Positions 1 to 6,070 are shown, numbered from the stretch's first letter. The stretch: 6,181 nucleotides of DNA from Chloroflexota bacterium (GCA_016200725.1 JACQEE010000062.1:1-6181); one strand, 5' to 3'. The notes: generated by a model not told the origin, from the sequence alone. Numbers and translations: made by a program.

Positions 1-32
1 CGGTTCGTTCAAAAAATCACGAAGCCCTGGTT

Positions 33-500
33 ATGGCAGACGCCGCGACGGAAGCAAGAATCCAAGAAATCCTCAAGGCGCACCGGCGCACGGTGACCGT
101 GCTGTCGTCGCTGATCACTGTGCAGGACGCGATTGGCTGGCTGCCGCCGGAGTCGATCCCCGCGGTCGCCGACCTCACCGGCAGGTCGGTGAACGGGGTG
201 TGGGGCGTCGTCACCTTCTACACGCATTTCCGGTTCGAGCCGCCCGGCAAGCACTCCCTGGAGATCTGCTGGGGTCCCTCGTGCCAGCTGTTCAAGTCGA
301 AGCGCCTCATGGAGATGACAGAGCAGTTCGCGGGTGTGAAGTTCGATGGCACGACGCCGGATAAGCAGTACACCCTGCGTGGGTTGGAGTGCGCCGGAGC
401 GTGCGCGCTCGCGCCGGTAGGCAAGTTCGACGGTAAGTTGGTGGGCAGGCTCAACGAAGAGCGTCTCCAGAAGATTTTCTCGGGCCTGAACGGGAAGTAG
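33..500 (+). CDS. NuoE-like [2Fe-2S] thioredoxin-fold subunit of an NAD(P)H-linked oxidoreductase
   Basis: This 155-residue protein matches the NuoE/HoxE/HndA family (24-kDa complex I subunit type), which carries one [2Fe-2S] cluster next to the flavin subunit. An N-terminal helical region (about residues 5-60) leads into the family signature GVWGVVTFYTHF (55-66). The thioredoxin-like domain follows, with the cluster ligands in the usual spacing: C79-x4-C84 (CWGPSC) and C120-x3-C124 (CAGACALAP). Length is normal for the family. The first ATG is used as start. The frame is open upstream to the window edge and there is no convincing Shine-Dalgarno sequence in the 32 visible bases, so a slightly earlier start is possible. 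The stop lies 6 bases before the NuoF-like gene, so the two are surely co-transcribed. Role in cytoplasmic electron transfer is inferred from family; the cysteines are seen directly. Fold and family assignment are secure, the partner and substrate are not. Confidence 0.93.
   Translation: MADAATEARIQEILKAHRRTVTVLSSLITVQDAIGWLPPESIPAVADLTGRSVNGVWGVVTFYTHFRFEPPGKHSLEICWGPSCQLFKSKRLMEMTEQFAGVKFDGTTPDKQYTLRGLECAGACALAPVGKFDGKLVGRLNEERLQKIFSGLNGK
492..497 (+). promoter_or_regulatory. Probable ribosome binding site for the NuoF-like gene
   Basis: GGGAAG lies 9 bases upstream of the ATG at 507 and overlaps the last codons of the NuoE-like gene. This supports the chosen start and translational linkage. 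It is an imperfect Shine-Dalgarno match. Confidence 0.4.
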
Positions 501-506
501 CCAGCG

Positions 507-2165
507 ATGCCTGACACGTTCGAAGCGCTACAACAGAAGGCCAAGCAGGCCTGGGAGGCGGTGGAGAACCCATCGCGGACGCAGGTGTTTGTCGGCTGGG
601 GCATCCACGGGATGGCGGCAGGCGCGCCGGACGTTGACGCTGCACTGCGCAAAGCGCTCACGGCGAAGAGCATCCAGGCGGACTTCCATCCGACAGGCGG
701 CCTTGGCCCCGACTACCTCGAGTGCATCGTCAGCGTCGTCAAGCCTGGCAGGCCGCGCGTGTTCTTTGGGCGGATCACGCCGGAGAATGCTGGGCGACTC
801 GTTGACGAGTACATCGTTGGGGACAAGGTGCCGCAGGACCTCCTGCTTGGAGCCACGGGTAAGTTGGAAGGCACGGGGCTGCCGGACCTGTTCGCACGGG
901 ACGAGTTCAAGTACCAAAAGCGCGTCGCGACGGCGAACTGCGGCATTACCGATCCCTCGAACCTGTGGCACTACATCGCTCGGGGCGGCTACTCCGCGCT
1001 GCATAAGGCGATGACCTCGATGACGCCGGAGCAGGTGATCGCCGAGGTGGAGAAGGCAAATCTGCGTGGTCGCGGCGGCGCGGCCTTCCCGATGGCGATG
1101 AAGTTGAAGTTCCTGCTCGGCGCCAACGTCAAGCCGAAGTACCACCTGTGCAACGGTGAAGAAGGCGACTCCGGCGCGTTCAACGACAAACATATCCTTG
1201 AGAGCGACCCCTATCGCACCATCGAGGGCATCACCATCGCGGGGTTCGCCACGAAGGCCAGTGGCGGCAAGGGTTTTGTATTTATCAGGACGGGGTGGGA
1301 CCTGCCGATCACGCGCATCCAGCAGGCGCTCGACGAGGCGTACGCAAACGGCTTGCTCGGCAAGAACATCCTCGGCACCGGTTTCGACTTCGATATCGAG
1401 TTGTCGCTGACCGGCGAGTCCTACGTCTCGGGCGAGGAGACCGCGCTCATGGAGGCGGTCGAGGGCAAGCGCGCCATGCCGCGTTACAAGCCGCCGTTTC
1501 CTGCGGCGTCGGGCCTGTGGGGCAAGCCGTCCAATATCAACAACGTGAAGACCTACTCGTATGTGTCGGCCATTGTGGAGAACGGCGGCGCCTGGTTCGC
1601 GGGCATTGGCACCGAAAAGAGCAAGGGTACTGCGCTTGTCTGTCTCTCGGGGCATATCAACCGGCCTGGGCTCTACGAATTGCCGTTCGGCCTCACGCTG
1701 CGCCAGGTCATCGAAGAGGTCGGCGGCGGCGTGGCGAATGGCAAGAAGCTCAAACTGCTGCAGACCGGGGGGCCGTTGGGCGGTTTCCTCGGAGCGTCGT
1801 CGCTGGACCTGAAGTTGGACTTCGATGCGATGGTGGCTGCAGGTGCGATGTTCGGCTCCGGCGGCATCATCGTCGGCGACGAGACGTCGTCGGTGGTCGA
1901 ACTGGATGCGGTGCTCGCCGAGTTCAACGCCGAGGAGTCGTGCGGGAAGTGCTTCCCGTGCCGCATCGGGACGCGCCAGATTGCCGACGTACTCGAGCGG
2001 ATGCACGGAGGCCACGGCCAGCGCGGCGAGTTCGACGCGGCAATGGCGATCGGCACGACGATGAAGTCGTCGCTGTGCGCGCACGGGCAGTTGGCGGAGA
2101 ACCCGATTAAGTCGGGCTACCGCTACTTCAAGCAAGAATTCGATGCCGCGATAGAGAAGTCGTAA
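507..2165 (+). CDS. NuoF-like flavin (FMN)/NAD(H) and [4Fe-4S] subunit with a cysteine-less N-terminal thioredoxin-like domain
   Basis: This 552-residue protein belongs to the NuoF/HoxF/HndC family, the subunit that exchanges electrons with NAD(H) through FMN. Domains in order: a thioredoxin-like N-terminal domain (about 25-110) with none of the expected cluster cysteines; the Complex1_51K flavin domain (about 150-370) with the FMN loop GRGGAAFP (188-195), the nucleotide loop CNGEEGDSG (215-223) and GESYVSGEETAL (303-314); an SLBB region (about 375-430) with GGPLGG (421-426); and a C-terminal N3-type [4Fe-4S] domain with all four ligands, C479-x2-C482-x2-C485 and C524. There is no extra C-terminal ferredoxin domain of the HydB/HndC kind. 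Several flavin-site residues differ from the consensus: Asp-Glu is Glu-Glu at 218-219, Pro is Ser at 222, Gly-Ala-Gly is Thr-Gly-Glu at 302-304 and Cys is Ser at 308. The gene starts 6 bases after the NuoE-like stop and ends 4 bases before the NuoG-like start. The family call is firm; NAD(H) as cofactor is inferred. Confidence 0.94.
   Translation: MPDTFEALQQKAKQAWEAVENPSRTQVFVGWGIHGMAAGAPDVDAALRKALTAKSIQADFHPTGGLGPDYLECIVSVVKPGRPRVFFGRITPENAGRLVDEYIVGDKVPQDLLLGATGKLEGTGLPDLFARDEFKYQKRVATANCGITDPSNLWHYIARGGYSALHKAMTSMTPEQVIAEVEKANLRGRGGAAFPMAMKLKFLLGANVKPKYHLCNGEEGDSGAFNDKHILESDPYRTIEGITIAGFATKASGGKGFVFIRTGWDLPITRIQQALDEAYANGLLGKNILGTGFDFDIELSLTGESYVSGEETALMEAVEGKRAMPRYKPPFPAASGLWGKPSNINNVKTYSYVSAIVENGGAWFAGIGTEKSKGTALVCLSGHINRPGLYELPFGLTLRQVIEEVGGGVANGKKLKLLQTGGPLGGFLGASSLDLKLDFDAMVAAGAMFGSGGIIVGDETSSVVELDAVLAEFNAEESCGKCFPCRIGTRQIADVLERMHGGHGQRGEFDAAMAIGTTMKSSLCAHGQLAENPIKSGYRYFKQEFDAAIEKS
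2153..2159 (+). promoter_or_regulatory. Probable ribosome binding site for the NuoG-like gene
   Basis: AGAGAAG sits 10 bases before the ATG at 2170, inside the last codons of the NuoF-like gene. It is a modest Shine-Dalgarno match consistent with tightly coupled operon translation. Confidence 0.35.
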
Positions 2166-2169
2166 CGCG

Positions 2170-4014
2170 ATGACCACACAACCACCCCAGAAGGTCAAGG
2201 TCAAGATCGACGGCGTCGAGATTGAGGCCCGGCCGGGCCAGGTGATCATCGAGGCCGCGCGCGAGAACGGGATCTACATTCCGTACCTCTGCTGGCATCC
2301 GATTCTGAAGCCGTATGGCGCCTGCCGCATGTGCGTCGTCAAGACGAACAAGACGCCAGGGATGCCGGCCTCTTGTCACACGACGGTTATGGAAGGCATG
2401 GAAGTCACGACGGTCGATGACGACATCGAGTCGACGCGGCGCGACATCCTTGCACTCACGCTGGTCAACCACCCGCACGGCTGCCTGACGTGTTGGCGCA
2501 TCGAGCACTGCGGCCCTAGAGATGTGTGCCTGCGCAACGTATCGGTGACCGACCGATGCGTCGTCTGCCCCCAGAACGAGCGGTGCGAACTGCAGGACGT
2601 CACGTACGCGCTCAAGGTGGAGAGCGTCCCGCTGCCCTACAAGTACCGCGAGTTGCCGCTCGACACGAAGAATCCGTTCATCGACCACGATATGAACCTG
2701 TGTATCGTGTGCGGTAAGTGCGTGCGCGCCTGCAACGAGATCGAGGGCGCCAACGCAATCACCTTCGTCGAGCGCGGCAACCACACGGTCGTCGGCACGT
2801 CGCAGGGCGGGTCGTTCGCCGACAGCGGCTGTACCTACTGCGGCGTCTGCGTCGACGTCTGCCCTGTGGGCGCGATCACCGAGAAGGACAGCAAGTTCAG
2901 CGGCCGCGCCGACCAGTTCGTCACCTCGGCATGCACCCATTGCAGCGTCGGCTGCTCGCTCCAACTGAACGTCAAGAAAGACCGCAAGACCGGCGTCGAC
3001 CGGCTCATCCGCGTGACGCATGACATCGAGGGCGCGGCGAACCACGGCCACGAGTGCGTCCAGGGCAAGTTCGGCTACAAGTGGGTCTACAGCAAGGATC
3101 GCCTGACAAAGCCGAAGGTCAGGCAGAACGGTGCACTGCACGACACGACGTGGGACGACGCGCTTGCCACGATCATCACAGCGCTGAAAAGGTACCGGCC
3201 GGACGAAATTGCAATCATCGGTTCACCGAAGATTACAAACGAGGACAACTACGTCCTGCAAAAGTTTGCGCGGGCGGTCGTCGGCACCAACAATATCGAT
3301 TTCTTCGATCCCATGTCGCCTCCAGCGGCCCTTGAGGGGCTCGCCGAGGCCTTCGGCTCGACCGCGGCCACAGGCACGATGTGGGACTTGCGCGACTCGA
3401 GACTCATCTTCGTGATCGACAGCGACCTGACGGTCGACCAGCCTGTCGCTGGGCTGCAGGTCAAGGAAGCGGTACGCCGCGGCGCACACCTCGTGGTACT
3501 CGACCCGCGCGATGCGGAGATAGGCCTGCTCGCGACGGAGCGGATGGTGTGCAAGCCTGGGACCGAAGTTGCCGTGCTGGGCGGTATCGCCAAGTCGCTG
3601 CTCGATAGCGGGCTCTACGACAAGGCGTTCGTGCAGGCGCGATGCCAGAATCTCGACGATCTGCAGGCCTCGCTCGCGTCGTTCACCCTTGAGGCGGTCG
3701 AGAAGGTATCGGGCATCAAGAAGGATCTCATCGCTGCAGTGGCGAAGCACCTTTCGACACACAAGCCCGCAGCGTTCCTGTTTAGCCCTTCATTGCTGGG
3801 CGCGAACCCCGAGTTGGCGAAAGCAGTAGCGAACTTAGCACTTCTCACCGGCATTCCTCCGCAGTCTGGAGGGCGTCGCGACCGTGGCGTTGCCTGCCAC
3901 GACGTGGGCCGAGCGCGAGGGGACGTATACCTCGTTCGAGCGGCGCGTACAGCGCATTCACAAGGCCATCGAGCCGACAGGCGAGTCGCGGCCAGCCTGG
4001 CAGATTATCTGTGA
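2170..4014 (+). CDS. NuoG / formate dehydrogenase alpha-like iron-sulfur molybdopterin-family protein, N-terminal part of a broken gene
   Basis: Residues 1-561 match the N-terminal two thirds of NuoG and of NAD-linked formate dehydrogenase alpha subunits. Order: a plant-type [2Fe-2S] domain (C41-x10-C52-x2-C55-x13-C69); a His/Cys motif (H101, C105, C108, C114); a further cysteine group (C120, C130, C133, C139) ending in CELQDV; a two-cluster ferredoxin domain (C178, C181, C184, C188 and C221, C224, C227, C231); the [4Fe-4S] site of the molybdopterin domain (C255, C258, C262, C296); then the molybdopterin-oxidoreductase fold, with DPR at 445-447 and PGTE at 463-466. The site where formate dehydrogenases carry Cys/Sec-His reads PMSPPA (381-386), and the Lys two residues after the last cluster Cys is Gln298, so formate oxidation is doubtful. 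After LALLTG (556-561) similarity stops. Residues from about 563 to 614 are out-of-frame translation of DNA that encodes conserved protein in another frame. The true protein continues in the next segment after a gap. ATG 2170 is 4 bases after the preceding stop. Confidence 0.88.
   Translation: MTTQPPQKVKVKIDGVEIEARPGQVIIEAARENGIYIPYLCWHPILKPYGACRMCVVKTNKTPGMPASCHTTVMEGMEVTTVDDDIESTRRDILALTLVNHPHGCLTCWRIEHCGPRDVCLRNVSVTDRCVVCPQNERCELQDVTYALKVESVPLPYKYRELPLDTKNPFIDHDMNLCIVCGKCVRACNEIEGANAITFVERGNHTVVGTSQGGSFADSGCTYCGVCVDVCPVGAITEKDSKFSGRADQFVTSACTHCSVGCSLQLNVKKDRKTGVDRLIRVTHDIEGAANHGHECVQGKFGYKWVYSKDRLTKPKVRQNGALHDTTWDDALATIITALKRYRPDEIAIIGSPKITNEDNYVLQKFARAVVGTNNIDFFDPMSPPAALEGLAEAFGSTAATGTMWDLRDSRLIFVIDSDLTVDQPVAGLQVKEAVRRGAHLVVLDPRDAEIGLLATERMVCKPGTEVAVLGGIAKSLLDSGLYDKAFVQARCQNLDDLQASLASFTLEAVEKVSGIKKDLIAAVAKHLSTHKPAAFLFSPSLLGANPELAKAVANLALLTGIPPQSGGRRDRGVACHDVGRARGDVYLVRAARTAHSQGHRADRRVAASLADYL
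3838..3884 (+). other. Frameshift/deletion junction inside the NuoG-like gene
   Basis: Frame 1 is homologous to the family up to LALLTG (ending at 3852). From about 3851 the neighbouring frame reads AFLRSLEGVATVALPATTW, which aligns without gaps to the formate-dehydrogenase stretch of the form FLTETAxxADVVLPAxxxAE. In normal family members these two points are separated by about 110 residues, including the pterin-binding PxRGQNNVQG-type segment, which is absent here. The reading frame also changes. This looks like a deletion of roughly 330 bases whose length is not a multiple of three. A TAG at 3836-3838 shows the downstream frame cannot extend further upstream. Whether it is real or an assembly artefact cannot be told from one sequence. 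Confidence 0.75.
3868..3872 (+). promoter_or_regulatory. Shine-Dalgarno-like GGAGG ahead of the GTG at 3884
   Basis: A perfect GGAGG lies 11 bases before the GTG that could open the C-terminal fragment, and it is also the 3' arm of a short CCTCC/GGAGG inverted repeat (3856-3860 and 3868-3872, 7-base loop). It encodes conserved residues (LEG) in the downstream frame, so the match may be coincidental. If real, it would allow separate translation of the fragment. Confidence 0.2.
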
Positions 4015-4576
4015 TATGGCTGGGCGCATGGGCGCCAAAGGCTTCGGGTATACCGAGCCGTGTCAGGTGCTGGAGGAGGCGCAGCGCATCGCGACGGGCT
4101 ATGCCGGCATTTCGTACCCGCGCCTCGATCAGGCTGGTGGTGTGCAGGTGCCGTGCCCTTCGGCGGACCATCCAGGCACGCCGGTGGTGCACGCCGACCG
4201 CTTTCCGCACGGCCTCGGTCGCCTCCAACCGCTGGCCTGGAGTGAGCCAAAGCAACCAGCTAGCCTGACCGCGCTCGTGAGCGTGCTGCGCGAGGTCAAG
4301 GGCACCGTCGAGTTGAACCACCAGGTCATGGTGGAACTGAACGCCGCCGATGGCCAGAGCCTCGGTATCCATGACGGCGAGAGGGTGACTGTCTCGAGCG
4401 GAGCGGGCTCTGTGAAGGCGACCGTCCGCGTGAATGGCCGGGCGCCCGCAGGCTATGCGCTCCTCGCGCTGCCGCACCACGAGGCGATCGTCGACGTGTG
4501 GAACAAGGCGACGCCAGGCACGATGGCTGTGTTCGCTCGAGCGAAGTGCCAGCCGGTGAAGATCGAGAAGGCGTAG
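3884..4576 (+). CDS. C-terminal part of the NuoG / formate dehydrogenase alpha-like protein, split from its N-terminal part
   Basis: Read from GTG 3884 this is 230 residues, but homology begins earlier, at about 3851, so it is the rest of the upstream gene and not an independent one. It opens with ALPATTWAEREGTYTSFERR (2-21), the conserved molybdopterin-oxidoreductase motif of the form VLPAxxxxExxGTxTNxERRVQ. A region typical of formate dehydrogenases follows (VPCPSADHPGTPVVHADRF, 89-107). The C-terminal molydop-binding beta-barrel spans about residues 130-225 (GTVELNHQVMVELNAADG, then LGIHDGERVTVSSGAGSVKA). The two pieces total about 800 residues; adding the missing 110 gives about 910, the usual length for ferredoxin-domain formate dehydrogenase alpha subunits. 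A non-overlapping alternative start is ATG 4016, but it would cut conserved sequence. The fragment alone lacks all metal-binding motifs and would not be functional by itself. Family assignment is confident; separate expression is doubtful. Confidence 0.8.
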   Translation: MALPATTWAEREGTYTSFERRVQRIHKAIEPTGESRPAWQIICDMAGRMGAKGFGYTEPCQVLEEAQRIATGYAGISYPRLDQAGGVQVPCPSADHPGTPVVHADRFPHGLGRLQPLAWSEPKQPASLTALVSVLREVKGTVELNHQVMVELNAADGQSLGIHDGERVTVSSGAGSVKATVRVNGRAPAGYALLALPHHEAIVDVWNKATPGTMAVFARAKCQPVKIEKA

Positions 4577-4604
4577 GCTTATTCCGGGGCGTCTACAATA
4601 AGCC
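4576..4604 (+). repeat. 8-bp perfect inverted repeat between the NuoG-like stop and the FAD-protein start
   Basis: GGCTTATT (4576-4583) and AATAAGCC (4597-4604) are exact reverse complements with a 13-base loop. A second, mutually exclusive pairing is GGGGC (4586-4590) with GCCCC (4602-4606). No T-tract follows, so it is not a classical intrinsic terminator. It could be an operator or an RNA hairpin next to the start codon at 4607. Confidence 0.45.
4594..4599 (+). promoter_or_regulatory. Possible -10 element (TACAAT) of a leaderless promoter for the FAD-protein gene
   Basis: TACAAT ends 7 bases before the ATG at 4607. This spacing would start transcription at or near the A of the start codon, giving a leaderless mRNA. 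There is no Shine-Dalgarno match near this ATG, unlike the two upstream genes, which fits. No good -35 box is visible at the usual distance. The 30-base gap is also the largest between genes in the window. Confidence 0.35.
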
Positions 4605-4606
4605 CC

Positions 4607-6070
4607 ATGGCCTTCGATTCCTCCAAACGCCTGATCGCTCCCTGTGTGACCGCATGCCCGGCGGCTATCGATGTGCCGCGGTATATCGGGTACGTGGAGC
4701 GCGGGCAGTTCCCCGAGGCACATGCTGTCGTACGCGAGGCGATTCCGCTCCCGATGGCCTGCGGGCTCATCTGCTACCGCCCCTGCGAACCGTGGTGCCG
4801 TCGCGGCATCATGGAGCAGCCCATCGCCATCAACGCCATCAAGCGCGCGGCGGTCGAGCATGGCGAGCAACACTTCGAGGTGGCACCTGCGTCACCGACG
4901 GGTAAGCGCGTCGCCATTGTCGGCGGTGGGCCAGCGGGGCTGACCGCGGCCTACTACCTCGCGACGCGTCGCGGGCACAGGGTAACGCTGTTCGACGCGA
5001 ACTCGGAGTTGGGCGGCCAGCTGCGCGTCGGCCTGCCCAAGTACAAAGTCCCGCGTGACCGCCTGCGCCGGGAAGTCGCCGATGCGACAAGTACGCGAGT
5101 CAAAGTCCGCGCTAGTGAGCGCGTCAACTCGCTGGAGCCGCTCCTCGAATCACATGACGCCGTGCTGCTCGCGATTGGCCACGGTCGCTCGGTGCCACTC
5201 GAGGTCCCAGGTGCTGACCTTCCAGGGGTGCGCTTCGCCGCCGACTTCCTGCGCGACGTGAACCTCGGTAAAGAACCACGCGCGGGCAAGCAGGTCGTCA
5301 TTATCGGCGGCAACAACGTAGCGATAGACGCGGCGCGCTGCGCGGTGCGGCTGGGCGCGCAGACGACGGTCGCCTTTGATGGGCCGAAAGAGCAGGCGAA
5401 AGCCTATGACTTCGAAATCGCAGCGGCTGTGCACGAAGGTGTCGAATTCGCACCGCTGCTGCGAGCGGTCGTCATCGCCCGGGCAGGCAAGCGGTTACGT
5501 GTGCGGTTGGAGCGCCTCGAGGTTGCTGGTGCCGACGAGGTGGGGCGACCGATCGTGCGGGCAACCGGCGAGATCAAGGCTCTCGATACGGATATAGTAC
5601 TTGTTTCTGTCGGAGAAAAGGCCGCCGTTCCCTCGTCATGGCCGGTGAGCGTAAAGCCGAACGGTTTCATTAAGGTAGAGGCGTCGACATGCCGCACCTC
5701 GAGGGATTGCGTCTTCGCCTGCGGGGATGCCGTCACCGGGCCCGATAGCATCGTCGAGGCGATGGCGCAGGGCAAGAAAGCGGCGCAGGCGATCGACCGC
5801 TTCCTTGGCGGCGATGGCGATATCGATGAGCGCTTCGCACCGGAGGCAGGCGCCGAGATGGCGATGCCGGTACACCTCGCAGAACAGGGGAAGTCGGTGG
5901 TCGCGATGCCGCTGCTACCGGTCGCAGCGCGGCGCAAGTCGTTCGCGCTTGTGGAGCAGGGCTACTCGAAGGATGAGGCCATTGCGGAAGCGAGGCGCTG
6001 CATCCGCTGCGACCTGTGGCGCTTGCAGGTGCCCGAGGTGTGGCCGACGAGCCGTCGCGAGCAGAGTTAG
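4607..6070 (+). CDS. GltD/NfnB-like FAD-dependent oxidoreductase with N-terminal iron-sulfur domain
   Basis: This 487-residue protein belongs to the glutamate synthase small-subunit-like flavoproteins (GltD, NfnB, dihydropyrimidine dehydrogenase N-terminal region). The N-terminal Fer4_20-type domain has CVTACP (C13, C17), then C52, C56, C60 and C64 in the typical CGxxCxxPCExxCRRG arrangement, and the IxAIKR motif (75-80 region). An FAD-binding Rossmann motif GGGPAG (106-111) is followed by GGQLRVGLPKYKVPRDRL (136-153). A second nucleotide-binding domain has GGNNVAIDAAR (234-244). The FAD-closing motif FACGDAVTGPDSIVEAMAQG spans 370-389. The C-terminus has a helix with C465-x2-C468. The second nucleotide site lacks the usual third Gly (Asn236), and the usual YRR segment that contacts the NADPH 2'-phosphate reads FDG (257-259). 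ATG 4607 is the only start that keeps C13 and C17. The protein probably transfers electrons between a pyridine nucleotide and iron-sulfur partners, possibly the NuoEFG-like proteins upstream; the partner is inferred from position only. It is not a glutamate synthase unless a large subunit lies elsewhere. Confidence 0.9.
   Translation: MAFDSSKRLIAPCVTACPAAIDVPRYIGYVERGQFPEAHAVVREAIPLPMACGLICYRPCEPWCRRGIMEQPIAINAIKRAAVEHGEQHFEVAPASPTGKRVAIVGGGPAGLTAAYYLATRRGHRVTLFDANSELGGQLRVGLPKYKVPRDRLRREVADATSTRVKVRASERVNSLEPLLESHDAVLLAIGHGRSVPLEVPGADLPGVRFAADFLRDVNLGKEPRAGKQVVIIGGNNVAIDAARCAVRLGAQTTVAFDGPKEQAKAYDFEIAAAVHEGVEFAPLLRAVVIARAGKRLRVRLERLEVAGADEVGRPIVRATGEIKALDTDIVLVSVGEKAAVPSSWPVSVKPNGFIKVEASTCRTSRDCVFACGDAVTGPDSIVEAMAQGKKAAQAIDRFLGGDGDIDERFAPEAGAEMAMPVHLAEQGKSVVAMPLLPVAARRKSFALVEQGYSKDEAIAEARRCIRCDLWRLQVPEVWPTSRREQS

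Noticed and set aside
1295..2110. A 271-codon plus-strand open frame inside the NuoF-like gene
   Set aside because: Arg/Gly-rich out-of-frame translation of conserved NuoF sequence.
528..2249. A 573-codon open frame on the minus strand opposite the NuoF-like gene
   Set aside because: Its translation is low-complexity, rich in Arg, Ala and Leu, with no family resemblance, and it mirrors a clear plus-strand gene. Long antisense open frames are expected in GC-rich DNA.
2128..3141. A 337-codon minus-strand open frame opposite the NuoG-like gene
   Set aside because: Shadow of the conserved plus-strand cysteine-motif region; the translation shows no recognisable domain.
3838..4014. Programmed +1 frameshifting to join the two NuoG-like pieces
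   Set aside because: Frame 1 has no stop at the junction, no recognised slippery site is seen, and a shift alone would not restore the roughly 110 missing family residues.
33..4576. Assignment as respiratory complex I (nuoEFG)
   Set aside because: No membrane-arm or NuoB/C/D genes are present, the NuoG-like protein has formate-dehydrogenase-type C-terminal features, and a GltD-like gene follows, so a soluble complex is more likely.
3845..4873. A 342-codon minus-strand open frame spanning the gene break and the FAD-protein start
   Set aside because: It lies opposite plus-strand sequence with clear molybdopterin and Fer4_20 motifs, and its own translation has no family signature.
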